Notes: a model not told the origin generated them from the sequence alone. 64,000 bases of DNA from Hyparrhenia diplandra (GCA_015847255.1 JADLZK010005867.1:90922-154921); one strand, 5' to 3'. Counted from the stretch's first letter, positions 9,103-21,369 are shown. Numbers and translations: made by a program.

Positions 9103-11874
9103 GAGAGGATGGATATTGGGTGTTTTTATGTGGCTGTGTTGAATCTGTTAGACCATGTGATGAGGAGGCTGAGTTTTCTCCAACCGGACCGTTGCCCTGG
9201 CGGATACGCCCGCGACGCCGTCGCCGCCGCGCCCCGGTGGCCACCGGCCCCGGCGCCCGCCCCAACCTCGGCCTCCACCACCTCCTCCCTCCTCTCCTCT
9301 GCCGCCCAGGCCTCCCCTTCCTCCTCCCCGCCGTGCGAGGTCGCCCGGCCATGGCCCGCCGCCGCCAGGTGCCGCTTCTTCCGCGCCCGGCCCTGGTCAC
9401 GGTTACGGAGGGCAGCGGCCGGATCCGGCGATGCCGCGGTCAGATCCGGCAATCCCGCCCCGATGCGCCCGAGGCCCGGCCTCCCTCGGCGCTCCGGCCT
9501 CGGACGCTGCGGCCGCTCGCGGTGGGGACCGCGCCCCTCCCGGTCGGGCCCGTCACGATTGTTGTAGGCTCAGCGCGGTGGGCGTCCGGCTCGCGGATCC
9601 GACCATCGAGGGCCCTTTCCCGACGCCCGGCACCTCCGTCGCCTCGAACCATGTCCGGGGGCGCCATGGCCAGCCCAGGAGGCTCCACGACCGGGGACGC
9701 CACCTTGCTGCTCGCTGGGCTTTGCTGCCCGACAAGCCGATGGAGGTCACCGTCGCGCCGCCTCTCCTCGGCCGCGCCACCCCCGTTCACCCCCGCCGCC
9801 GGTCGGCTGGCGGTCCGCTGCTGCGTTGGGAAGAGCGACTCCGACCTCGAGTGCTCCCCTTTCCCGTCGCGGCAGTCCTCGTCCTCGTTCGTTACTCGCG
9901 TTGGGGCTGACCGACGACGGCGCTCGCCGGAGTACGCCCTCGCGTGGAGGGCGCCGTCTACTCGATTCCTCGGATGACGAGGATGCCGCCGAGCCGGAGG
10001 CCCTACCGTCGCACGGCTCGTCTTGTCGTCCACACCTTCTCAGGGGGCTGCCGGCGGTGTTGCCGTTGGGGGCGTCGTTGTGGGCGCCGACGTGGCCGCC
10101 CGCAAGCGCCGCGGCGGGGGCTCATCGCCCTTGGCCGTCACCGTCGTCGCCGTGGTAAGGGCGATCGCCGCCAAGCACGCTCAAGCCAACGCCCACATTG
10201 CGGCGTCTCGGGCCAGGGTCCCCCGCACCCCTGCGACTCGATGCGTCACCCGATCCAGCGCGTCCCCGCATACCAACGCCTCAACGTCAACCATCGGGCA
10301 CCGCCGCCTCACCGCCATCGGACGCCTCGCCCTCCAACGCCGCCGTGGCGTCCCTCTGTTGATGCCGATGGTTTCACTGGTTCAGAGGCGTAGGCGCAGA
10401 CGCGTCCCCGCACCGCCCCACCATCGTCGCCGGCGGCCGGTTCCGCCTCCTCTCGTCGGCCTCGCTTCAAGCTGTTCGCCGGAGACCACGTCGCTGCCGG
10501 TGCACTTCCCGCCCTCGCTGTCTCTCCCCCGCGCCAGCACGAGGCAAGGCACGGCGAGAATTGCCGGCGCACTTGCCCACCTCGGCGTGCCTCCGCGTGC
10601 TCACGGATCGCCACCGCGGTGCCAGCCCGTGCTGACGGCCTCGGTGCCCCTCGAGGAGCCCTTACCTCGGCGGCCGCCATCCTTGTCGGGCAAATTCCAT
10701 GTCCGCCCCCCTCGACGCCCACACTGCAGTTTGGGAGACGCGCCATGCCTGCTGATGCAGCCGAGCTCTTCGCTGCCCATCGAATCGCCTAGGGTCGATT
10801 GGTGGGCCGAAGGGGTGGCGGCCGAGTTCGCGTCTGCAGCGAGGCGCCCGGGCAACCCCCGCCCACGGGCCGCTTCGCACTCGACCGGTGGGGCGAGCTT
10901 GTGTCGGCCGAGTTTCTTTGCCCGCGCGCGTCATCACTCGGGGCCTCTTCCGTCCAAGATGAGGTGCTGGAGGTCCTCTTTGGGGCCCCCCTTTCGTCGG
11001 CCATGCCTACCTCGGCGGGTGTCACGCCACCGCCCACATCCGCCGAGGGCTCGGACGACTGGTGGGCGGACCAGGTCCTTGCCGAGTTCACCACGACACG
11101 GTCGGGGCTGACGGAGACGAGTTGCGCCCCGGATCCCCTGTCTGCGCCGATGCCCGTTGTCGATGACGAGCGACGGCAGGGCCTCCCACAGCCCACCCCG
11201 CCCGGTCTCTACTCCGGCTCAGCCGCTGCCCACCACCTCTACTCCTCGACAGACCGCGGTGGACGCCGGGAGCCTCCCGGGAGGACGCCGGCGTGGTTAA
11301 TGATGCCGACCAGGACTTCTGTCGGCGATCACCTTGCCACTCGACGAGCCCATCCTCACCGGCCGGCCCTCCTCCGCTCGTCCCGGAATCACCGAGGAAG
11401 AGTGGACCCTTAGACGCTTGAGACCGCCTCGCTGCGAAGTCGGGCGCAGCCGAGATCCAAACCCGGGAGCGGGGGCGTTGAAGGTCATGCTCGGCAAGCT
11501 CGAGGGCCGCCCGGTCGACACGATGTTCGACACTCCCGACCCGGAGCTGGTCGCCGTGTTCCGAAGTACTACGGCGACGATGTGTCGCCCGGCAAGCGAC
11601 AACATTTGCGTGAGCTCTTCCCCATGATGCGCCCCCGGCGAGGGCGGCAATTGCGGGAATCTTTGTTCTGTCGCCCGAGCGCTTCTCTCTCCTCTCGTCG
11701 CCGCGAGTAGTTTACTCTTTAAGTACAACTTTGTCGCTCCGCCGTGTTAGCCGGCGATTGTTGTCTGTGGTGCCTACGTGCGTTGCGCCAATTGTTTTGG
11801 CTAATGCGTGCGTCGTGTAAAACTCTATTTTCCCTTAATGAAATACGTGTCAATGGACACGCTTTCGAAAAAAA
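9103..11874 (+). mobile_element. Poly(A)-tailed retroposon (LINE-like, ORF1-type coding remnant)
   Basis: The insertion is flanked by an exact 15-bp repeat AGAATATTAGTGGGA at 9088-9102 and 11874-11888 (the shared A makes the right edge ambiguous by 1-2 bases). It ends in a short A-run after TTTCG, so it arrived by target-primed reverse transcription. The interior is GC-rich, proline/arginine-rich and frame-broken. The most protein-like part is near the 3' end (about 11460-11640: VMLGKLEGRPVDT, then across a shift YYGDDVSPGKRQ-LRELFPMM), similar in character to the ORF1 or gag-like proteins of plant retroelements. No reverse transcriptase is present. The long overlapping frames on both strands are composition shadows. 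Confidence 0.65.
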
Positions 11875-11888
11875 GAATATTAGTGGGA

Positions 11889-12589
11889 TGAGATATACTA
11901 ACAGAGTCGCTCTAGGAGAGGATATACCAACATAAGAAGATAAAATACCACCACCTGAACACTGTTTTACCAATAAAATACCACCACCTTAACAATTCTT
12001 CCATTCTACCAATAAAATTTGCTTTAGGACTTAACTTTTTATCATGCTGCTGGTACGGGTGTCAAGATATTGTCTTGATCAACGACTTTCTTCACTCCAC
12101 TCTCATTCTTTTAATAGCTATATATATTATTTTTAATTCTTTGCAGCGATGCTTAAATAAGCTCTGTGTTTCTTTCTCTATCCCCTCGCAGCGGATTTAA
12201 AATGTTTATTCACGTTTGCCACGTAAAGCCAGGTGTATCTTTTGGTATCTTGGAGCATTTGCCGATCCAGTTATTCGAACTTGCAAAATTTGCCGATCCA
12301 GTTGAAGAAATTCTTAAATAGAATCTTTTTAGCATTTGTTTTGTCCGTATATCACTAGGTCTAGTAGTTCAAATTCTATATAAACCTCTAAAATAGATAA
12401 GGGTAGTCATTAATAGTGGTTTCTATCTCTATCTATTAAATAAGATGTCACCTAAATCTGTAGAAATCGTTTTTTCAATTCTGCTCGTTTCTATCGGAGC
12501 GCGCCCGCCCGCCACCACGCTCCGACGCTCGCTTGCGGGCCGGCGGTCCCCGCTCGACGGGCGCGCCCGCCACGCTTGCTCGTCGGCCT
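11889..12589. other. AT-rich intergenic stretch, no gene
   Basis: This is the continuation of the pre-insertion flank, with a small direct repeat of AATAAAATACCACCACCT at about 11940-11990. No coding or RNA signal is seen before the dehydrogenase remnant. Confidence 0.5.
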
Positions 12590-14735
12590 CGCCGGCTCGC
12601 CCCCGCCCCACTCGCGCGGGAGGGCTACCACGTCGTGCTTGGTGAGTCACTCCCACACGCGTGCCTTTCATTCTTGCCTTGCCATTCCATCGAGCAGGTG
12701 TGGTGCTTCTCTTTAGTATATCATGATATCACTGTTCTTTGCTGAATTTACAAACTCTTCTGCTCTGCGCTTAGTATTGATTGCTCATGCCAAGCTACCT
12801 GCAACGGTTTTAGTGTCTTGGTATTCATTGCTCATTGCAGCTTGCCTACACACGAGATTCAGCTCGCCCCCTGTTGCTCTGGATTTTGTTCCAATTTCAT
12901 TCGTTTCTATCCTTGCCGTAGTCACTAGTGTAGAAATTTGCCCTTTTCTTCTTGATGATGATGGAGTCAACTGCCAATGGTTTTATTCCTATTTTTCACG
13001 CGCTCGACTTAATATTCATGTTCAATGAACCAATGTCTTTCTACCATTTAGTTACTGAACCCGAATGCACTTTTATTTTTCTGTCAGCTGGACGTTCCAC
13101 ACACTTCTTATATGAGCTACTATATATAGAGATCTTTCATTAGATGTGGTTATGCTACTGTATACTCTTGTCATCCTTGTCACACCCTGTGAAGCAGACT
13201 GTTCAAGAAATTCAGCGGCAATAGCCAGATGCCTGTCTCAAAGTGTTTCATCTCGACTTGGCATCCTTCAAGTCAATTAAGAAGTTTGCAAGTTCTCTGA
13301 AGCAATGGGTTCAGGAGAAAAAATTGGAGCCGTCTATTCAGCTTTTGCTAAACAATGCTGGAATATTAGCAAAGTCGCATAGAATTACTGAGGATGGGCT
13401 TGATGAGTATGTGCTTCACCTGATATTGTCCCAGCAAAAGAAAATTGTTGTGCCACCATATGATGTTGTTTGTCAGCATTAAATTTTTGTCTTTCTGCTA
13501 ATTGTTTACTGCCCTTACTGCATGCAAATTTCAGGATGATACAGACGAACTACATTGGTCCGTTTATCCTGACCAGCATTCTTTTACCATTGCTGAAGAA
13601 CAGCTCGGTACCTTCTCGAGTGGTTAATCTAACCTCTTTCACACACAGGTGTGGTAAGTGCTGAGTTTAGTTATTTGGTGTTAACAAACTTTACAAACTC
13701 TTTGTACCTAAGTTTAACAACTGAAGCATGTGGCATTAACAAAAGATATTAATAATTTGTTTCATTTTATCAATTCCCCTGTTATTATGCTAGTGCTTCC
13801 TGAATACGGTTGTGTCATGGTTCAAACCTTGCTACCCACATAATTGGCTCTCTTGTTTCTAAATTAATAATTGGCTCTATTGCAGTAACCTATATATTTT
13901 CCTCGATGAAATTGGAAAATTTAGTTTTCATGGTCGTGCACCACCATTATACTAGTTTCCCTTCCTATCATTCTTATTAAGGCACATAGTTTGATAAAAT
14001 GTACAATTTTATATTCTAGATTTTGAACTTCATTTTTTTGTCACAGTTTGTATGCTGATGTTCTCATATGAGCTACATCGACAGCTTCACATGTCATCTC
14101 CGTCTCTGTAATGCATGCACCATCTGTTATCTGTCATGCATTTCCTTCCATTTTTTTTCATACTGTGAAACCATAGCCTTGTCTATTGAAGGAATTGGGG
14201 GGGGGGGGGGGGGGGTGTATTACTATCATCAATTAACACAAGCTGTAGCAGTTTGCTCATTCATCCACGATTACCAGATTATCTCTTAACATGATTGATT
14301 CCATTGCACATATGACTTAAAATTTGTTGTTTCTAGAGCTGCTGATCCTGGTGTTGTGGAAACAAAGATCATGCGAGAGCTTCCTCGATGTCTCTCTTGG
14401 TTCGCGTTTTTTGCTCTGCGCTCCCTTAAACTCCTGCAGGAACCTGATACAGGGGTTGGTGCTGTCCTTGATGCTGCGTTAGCGCTACCTGTAGGTTTGC
14501 TGTTAGATCCTGCAGAACTTTCTTAGTTTTGCAACAAAAAGTGATGAACCTTGAATTGTATTCAATCCTGTTATTTCAGGAAGAATCTGGGAAGTATTTC
14601 TTTGGTGGGAAAGGCGGAATGATCAGATCCTCCCGACTGTCCTATGACACCGAAGTAGCCAAGAAGTTGTGGGCAGAATCGTCAGCAGTGTTCAAGGAGC
14701 TGCAGCTTAGAGGATGGGATTTTGGGGATAGTTAA
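12590..14735 (+). pseudogene. Short-chain dehydrogenase/reductase (retinol dehydrogenase-like), decayed
   Basis: Exon pieces of a classical SDR are visible: LAREGYHVVL ending at a GTGAGT donor (about 12640); 13198-13406 (VFHLDLASFKSIKKF, then the NNAG motif in LLLNNAGILAKS); 13535-13653 (MIQTNYIGPF, SRVVNLTSFTHRC); a short piece at about 14047-14092 (CMLMFSYELHRQLHM); 14337-14490 (AADPGVVETKIMRELP); and 14580-14735 (EESGKYFFGGKGG to the stop). The N-terminal TGxxxGxG nucleotide-binding signature is not recognisable. The exon that should carry the catalytic YxxxK is not found between 13654 and 14046. An in-frame TAG (13222-13224) lies just before PDACLKVFHL. Each loss would abolish NAD(P)-dependent oxidoreductase activity. 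Intact members are membrane-associated or plastid-type SDRs of uncertain substrate. Splice signals at the remaining exons are intact, so decay is moderately recent. Confidence 0.8.
14197..14215 (+). repeat. 19-base G homopolymer
   Basis: An uninterrupted run of 19 G lies in an intron of the dehydrogenase remnant. Its length is likely unreliable in sequencing. Confidence 0.9.
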
Positions 14736-16475
14736 AAGAAAAATACTTACAAATAGATATGTCTGTCACCCCTTTTTTGTATGGTCCCGTTTTGGCCCTT
14801 CCTTTTAGCTTACTGAAATTTTGGTCCTATACACGAGGCAGACTGGCAGAGCAAGGAAGCTCTTGTTCTGTAGGCGCAGCTGCCTGTTAACTGAAATCAA
14901 TAATTTTTTATGAAGCGTCCTTTTGGAGGGATACAAGCTGGTAATGTCACTTCCATTTGTGTCATTGCCTGCCTCTCCAATGTGAGGAGACATTGGAGAC
15001 GGATGAACTGTTAGCGTTGAGCAAATGCAGTATATGCAACCCAAAAAAAAAAAATGCTGGCACGCATATGCAAAAACTAACACAAATCCATTTCTGTTCT
15101 TGGCTTTCTTTCTCTTTCTGAAACAATTCATTTTTGTGTTGTGATTTGTGAAACACAAGAAGAGATCCGTAGAACTTTGAACTTCTCCTCGGTTGCCTCC
15201 TCTTCCTCAATAAAAAATGTTTCAAAAAAAAAATCTAAAAAATGGGGGAGTTCTCAATCTGTTCCTGTTCACCGCGTCAACCTAGGAACTAGGATTCGCC
15301 AACTAGATTTGTTAATGTCACCATGCAATTTGAGAGATTTTTTGGATTATCATTTTAGTATTAATAAAAATATCAATTGCGATGTTTGTCCATTTTACAC
15401 CTAAATATTTGAAATGCTCAGGTGCATCCGACGTTGACACGGCACAAAACAAAAACAAAATTGTAGCAACTCTTTTTTCTTTTGCATGTGCAACGCAGGG
15501 GATAGATATTAGCCATGCCTGACGATGTCCCAACACAAACAACAATGTTCATAGAATAGGAAACAATGTTCTTACTTATGAAGCCACGGTAATATGTGTC
15601 GTAGCAAATTGTAGATGCATGAAATTACACTTTGCTTCGAGTTTGATAAATTGACCTAAGCTTTTACATTTGTAGAAGGTCACTTCATTTTCTGACAAGT
15701 GACAACAGGTAAATACCGCGTTGGTAGAATATCTGTAGTCTGTAGATGCAGCAGCTTGTGAGCTCATGGTGTTGGCAAGTTGGGACCGTTTGTTATGTAT
15801 ATATGAACAACAAATACCAAACCTCAAATACCATATATCCATGATTTATTATCAACTAAACATGTCTTGCATCTATCATCAGTTCATCGCTGAGTAGGGC
15901 AAAGGGCAGTGTGTTTTATCAGAGTAGCAAGCTTGAATCTGAACATTCATATAAAGCACAGTACAGAGTGAGGGCTTCTCTCGAGACCTTGCCAGGCTGA
16001 CAGGCTCAGGATCAACGATCTTGGCCTTGCGACCAAACATTGCTACTGAGTCAGGTTCACCTGTCATTGTTGTTGGATCATCTGGGAACTTTGGCTAAAA
16101 AAACAGCACCATCTATAAGATGCCAAGGAAAAAAAAGAAAAGAAAACTTTAGCAGAAATGTATAGAAAGGACCATTATTTGAGATACCTAAAGCGAAAGG
16201 CATTATTCCAGATGTCAATATACGCTTCACTTCAAAAAGTACACGGGATATATCAGTCGCAGTATATAGAGAGATCTAGCAAAGTCGCAACCAAAATCAA
16301 CTGTATCTTCGGCTCCATAGAATATATATATATATATAAACTAACATCGAAAGTGAACAAGACTTTACTCCAGTCCTTCACGTCTCAAAAGCAGACCTGC
16401 ACTCTTTCTTGTCACCTGCAAAATTGGTCTCCACATCATCAATGGCCTGGTGGCGAGTGCACGGGCCTCATCCAC
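14736..16475. other. Convergent intergenic interval
   Basis: The interval lies between the 3' ends of the dehydrogenase remnant (plus) and the proton-pump interactor (minus). It is AT-rich with A-runs near 15040 and 15225 and an (AT)n run at about 16322-16340. No gene is seen. Confidence 0.5.
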
Positions 16476-19400
16476 TCAGTTGCTGGCATTCGCTGGGAGG
16501 TAGTACTGGTAGTATCCCAGCACCGCGAGGAGGGCAACCAGCACGGCAGCCACTATGGCAGCTGGGCCAGCCCCATGACCAGTAGGACTGTGCCTTCTTC
16601 CTCTTAAGGATCGCCTTGGGTGGCGGGGCCTTGCTCCGGCTCCTGTACCGGGCACTCTCCTTCTGTTCTTTCTTTACCGTGGTGGAAGCTGTGATCACTT
16701 CTTGTTCCGCTGGGGCTTCCATGGCTTCATCAGACTTGGCATCGGACTCTGAGGGCTCATCAGTGTCAGCTGCACCAGATTTCTTCTTGGCTTTCTTCTC
16801 CTCTTTCTGAAAGAATTAGTTAGTTGTTGCATTGTTACAGTATAGATCGCAGGAGGCAAATGAGAGAGAGATGAGCAGTACCTTCAGCTTCTTCTCAGCT
16901 TCCTTCTGTGCTCGGGCGCAGCTTTTGCTTGCTGCTTATCAGCCTGCCTCTTCTTCCTCTCCAACGCAAGCTTGTTCTTCTCAATCTCCTCCTGCCTCTT
17001 GATCTCTTTCAACCGCCACATCAGCCTCCGTAGGCTTTGCCTTCTCCTTTGGGGGCTCAGCCTCATAATCATCATCAGCATCGAGAGCAGCTTTTGCCTT
17101 GTGCGACTTGACAGGTCCTTTTGAACGAGCTTCAATCTTGGGAGCATCATCTACCTGGGGAGCAGGCACTTCTTTGGCTTGTTTTGCAGGCAATTTTACA
17201 GGGATGGGCTCTGGCTCTGGAGCTGGTGCCTGTGACTCGATAAAAATGGGCTTCTCGTCAGGATTCCTCATCCGACCATCTCGAGTCAGTTGTCGGCTAT
17301 TTAGGGAGGTGAGGATTCTCTTCTCATAGTCCTCTCTGAAGGCCTTACTTTCACACCATTGGGTCATGAACTTGTTGACCTATCAAACCAACAAAAGTTT
17401 AGTACAGAAACATGCAAGCATATCACATGAGGTTGAGCCATTAATATCAACATATTTAGAAGCATACCTCAGTCTTGTGGAGCTCTTGCAATTCTGTCAG
17501 CATATTCCTTGAAGAATAATCCCTAACTTTGGCTAAAACTGAACGGTTTTTGCATGGCGGATGCGTTCTGTATCAAGTGTAAAAGAATATCACTGAATTG
17601 CCACATGTATTCAAAAGCCAATGACAGGCTTTCACGGGAGAACAGAAACCATGTCAAGCAACCTCAGGTTATGCAACAAGCAATAAGTTAATCCACTCCA
17701 GCTTTCAAGGCACTAGTGGCCCACAGGACAAATCCTCATCAGCCTAAATGAACTAGCATTACACATGGAATTCAACTGGTAGTTAAGATGCACATGTGGC
17801 TGCTATATAATCGGAAAATCATGAACAGACAGACAGATCATAAATCCATTCAAAGAAATATCAACAAAAAACAGGTAGTTGATGAGCATAGTTGGATAAA
17901 TGATGCATCATCACATTAACAGTTTATAAAAAACAGTACTGTAAAAGGTGTATATACGATGTGTTCCAGAATACAGAAGCCTAGCAAAAAACAAAACAGA
18001 AGGCACATTAATCCACCGCAGCCATCTCTAGGTGGTACACAGTGAACACGACACAAAAAGCAACCACAGGCCCACAGGTATATCTAAACAAAGAAACAAA
18101 AGCTTAAGACAGAAGAAATAGCAGTTCCCTCTTCTTAACCCAAGTATTGAACATAATAATACTGAAAGGAAAGACATAATTTTTGTGCGGGCAATTTAAA
18201 AATATGTTAAACTTACTTTCGCATCCCGCACTGCTCTCAATTCTGACAGTGATTCATACGCCTTGTCCTTTCGGGCAGTTGCTGCATCTAAATCTTCTTG
18301 AAGCGATGCAATCTCAGCATCAACAAGTTTTAACTCATCCTCCAGGACCTTAATCTTAGATCTTACTGCCTGTCTTTCCTTTTTTATTCCATCAATACCC
18401 TCCCCGATGATCTGAATGTTCAGACTGCGGTTACCACTTGTTTCTCTAAGAAATATAGGCAGAAACAAAGGGATGAATTGCAGTAGAACATACTTACTTT
18501 GACCTGGTCCTGTATAGCCTCTTTTTCAACCACTGTACCTTGCAGTTTAGCCCTGTTAGCAGCATTAGAGATGACTTTCGATCTGGTTTTTTCAAGGTCC
18601 TTAATTTCTTTCACCAGACGCTTCTCCTCAGATAAAGGTATGCTCTCATGTACCATGCGATCATTCAGCATCTTGATCTAGGGGGAGCAATGGAAGAATA
18701 GTATATAGTTAGCTGTTTCTGGAATGGAAGCTATGAGTTAGCAAAAAGGTTCAGGACATACTGTTAGGTCAAGCTCTTCGATAGAAGAGCATAAACCTGC
18801 ACTCTGTGCCCTCATGGCATTGTTTTCATCACGAAACTTCCCCAAGCTGTTCCGAAGAGGCTCCATCTCCTTTATCTTCTCATTCACAACTTCATTATAT
18901 TGTTTGTTCTCAGCACTCAATGGCTTCAGCTCCGTGATAATACTGGAGCGCTCTGCCTGCAAAAGAGTTTGTAGGTTATAAAATGAGATACATGTCACTT
19001 CCTGGGGCTGCTCACTCCCATTAAGAATACATCCTGGCTAATGGCTATCAAAAGAACAAGCATGTTTTGAAACAAGTTACAAACCATTCAACATCTTGTT
19101 GATGAAGAGTGGCGCATCAGTTAGGAAGGAGAAAAATACCTTCTTGGCTCTTACTGCCTCGATAAGTTTAGAGCGAGCTTGGATCTTCTTCTGGAATTCT
19201 TTCTCAGCCTGCTCGAGTTTTGCCCTCAGTTTAGGATCCTCCAATGAGCGGATCTTGACGAAGTAGAAGGCATAAGTTTGCTTAGGTTCAGGCCACTCAT
19301 CCTTCGCATCCTTTGGAGGTGCCATGTCAGCGACATTGGTAGTTGTCTCTGAACCAAAAACAGCTGCCTCCTCACGTTCTTTTGCAGTTGCTTTGCTTTC

Positions 19401-19484
19401 CTTCTCTTGGAATAGATTCACTTCTCCATCAGATACTTTGACCTCTGCTGGTGCTGCTTCAGCACCAACGACCTCCATTCCCAT
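16476..19484 (-). CDS. Proton pump-interactor (PPI1/BIP-like), frameshifted
   Basis: Seven coding exons on the minus strand: 19140-19484, 18762-18956, 18498-18677, 18217-18411, 17468-17567, 16882-17379 and 16476-16806, all with GT-AG borders. The start is MGMEVVG, directly after an acceptor, so there is an untranslated leader exon upstream. The family binds the autoinhibitory C-terminus of plasma-membrane H+-ATPases. Hallmarks seen are WPEPKQTYAFYFVKIRS, long Lys/Glu-rich coiled coils (exons 2-4 and 6), and a C-terminal segment that in a shifted frame reads as a membrane anchor (IVAAVLVALLAVLGYYQYYL). Breaks: exon 5 is 100 bp where 99 is expected (five T at 17547-17551); a 1- or 2-bp change lies near 17013-17018; a base appears lost near 16913-16918; an extra base lies in CCCC at 16571-16574. 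As written, exon 5 runs into a stop. Homopolymer position suggests at least two breaks are sequencing errors; a true pseudogene is the alternative. Confidence 0.85.
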
Positions 19485-20946
19485 ACCCCTGCAGGAATAT
19501 GAAAGAAGACGATTGTCAGTGGAACAGATTGCAATGAAGCAGAAAAAAAAGACGAAATCTGAGGAACTTCTTCTCATGGCTTGCAATACATGCAGTTAAC
19601 TGAATCTTTACAGGCAAACTATGCAAGAAGCGTAAATGCAAATTAAAATTTGTTTACTGGCAAACAAACAGTGGTTCAAAGCAAATGCCACAGAGCATCC
19701 AAAAACTGGTCGATCCAAAAGGCATGTTGACAAAATCATCATGAAAACCAAACGGTATTATGTAAACAAAGTAAAAATAAGGAGTCAGGAACAAGGTATG
19801 TTGATCACATCATCAAGAGTAGGGTTTCTATTTTGGGAAAATTCTGCCTGCACCATGGAATGATCACTGAAATGCATATATGGCATCACTTGTGTCAATG
19901 ACATGAGGGGACCTGGACGCACCTGTCATTTACACATGCAGTGGCTGTCATTTACACATGCAGTGGCATATTGGGAATTGAGAGAATGTTCGATGGCATA
20001 GGTTGAATTCAAGGAACTGATACTTTGCGCTTTACAGTTTTGTAATAGTTGACTAGCCTATTTCTTTCTGTTTCCCAAAGTGGAAAAGTGGTCAGATGCA
20101 GTGGGACCGGTGTGCTGATGCAATTTTGGTGCTGGGTCAAGTTACATCAGGAGACATTGGAACAGGCTGATGGTTTGAACGAGACATGCAACTGATAACA
20201 ATCACAGCTCAAACCTTCTCTGGGCAAGGTGGCGAGGACGTAAAACTGGAGACTGAATCACTCGCACACAAAGGTCACACCACATGCTATGTACCCAGCA
20301 CACACCAAAATAGGACTGCCTGGCATTAGCAGATTCTGGCTATCTTTTCTTAACAGAAGACTTTCTCTTATTGTGCAAAAGATGCACTCAGCATCTGATC
20401 TAACAGAATAGTGGAAACAGTTCATGCATCCAGTGGACTGAAACTGAAAGCGACCGACCATTGCGAATGAACTCTGAAATATAGTGGCACAAAATTGATG
20501 ATCCAGATATGGGTAACGGATTTAATTCACTGGACACAGTCCAGCATCCACTGACACACGGTCTGTTCCAATATAACATGCTAGAAATTCAATCCTATCA
20601 GACATGGGCTGATCCAGCTGGATGCATGAGTATTCCCAGGAATACCCAATTATTTTGAGAAAAAAAAAAAAGTATATGTTTGATATATGTATGATGGGAT
20701 CCCATGTATGATTTTCAAGTCGTCGCCTAGGCGTCCAAATCCTGGGCGTCCCCATCGCCACGACCAAAATCCAGCAAAGCAAAAGAGGAGGCGAGGGAGA
20801 AGAAAGAGGAGGAGGACCAGCAGGGTTTGGGGAAGGCCAAACTCCCATCTCCGCACCATCGGATCCCATGGCCATGGCGGCTTCCTCACTGGCCAACTGC
20901 AGAATTAGTGATGTGAGAGTGGCAGCAGCAGGCCACAACAGCTCTC
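19485..20946. other. Probable leader intron of the proton-pump interactor
   Basis: The coding start at 19484 sits just after a splice acceptor. The only GC-rich, leader-like sequence upstream on the minus strand is at about 20947-21360, so this interval is most likely the first intron. I see no gene in it. Confidence 0.45.
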
Positions 20947-21345
20947 GATCAGCATAGAGTGGAGAGAGATCTGCAAGGGGGCAGCATGGGAGAAGGGGGG
21001 GAAGCGGCAGGGAGGACCGGAGGAGAGGTGCCGGCTGCAGATGTCAACGAGGGGGGCAGAGAGAGAGAAAGAGGCGGCACCTGATAGAAGCAGCAGCACC
21101 AGCGTCGGCGTCGGCGGCCTCGTCGGAGAGAGATCTGCAAGGGGAGAGATCTCGATCAGCATAGAGTGGAGAGAGATCTGCAAGGGGGCCGCATGGGAGA
21201 AGCGGAGGGGAAGCGGCAGGGAGGACCGGAGGAGAGGTGCCGGCTGCAGATGTCAACGGAGGGGGCAGAGAAAGAGTGAGAAAGAGGCGTCACCTGATAG
21301 AAGCAGCAGCACCAGCGGCGGCCTCGTCGGAGATCGAGAGGGGGC
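20947..21345 (-). repeat. Tandem duplication (207-bp period) in the presumed leader of the proton-pump interactor
   Basis: GATCAGCATAGAGTGGAGAG begins at 20947 and again at 21154. The two units match closely through GAGGACCGGAGGAGAGGTGC, GCTGCAGATGTCAACG and ACCTGATAGAAGCAGCAGC; the second is about 25 bases shorter. On the minus strand each unit contains CTATCAG followed by GTGCCGCC or GTGACGCC, which could serve as a splice donor. A third, short copy of the same phrase (GGCGGCACCTTATAGAAG) lies at 21350. Function as leader exon and donor is inferred from position. Confidence 0.75.
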
Positions 21346-21369
21346 GAGAGGCGGCACCTTATAGAAGGG

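Noticed and set aside
9015..11413. Several frames of 150-360 codons on both strands
   Set aside because: They overlap each other in GC-rich sequence inside a retroposon with clear flanking duplications, and the Arg/Pro/Ala composition is what GC-rich DNA gives in any frame.
16322..16340. AT dinucleotide run as a TATA box
   Set aside because: It lies in the 3' flank of the minus-strand proton-pump interactor with no gene starting nearby.
20947..21345. CRISPR-like repeat array
   Set aside because: Only two long near-identical units with no spacers, in a plant nuclear context; it is a tandem duplication.
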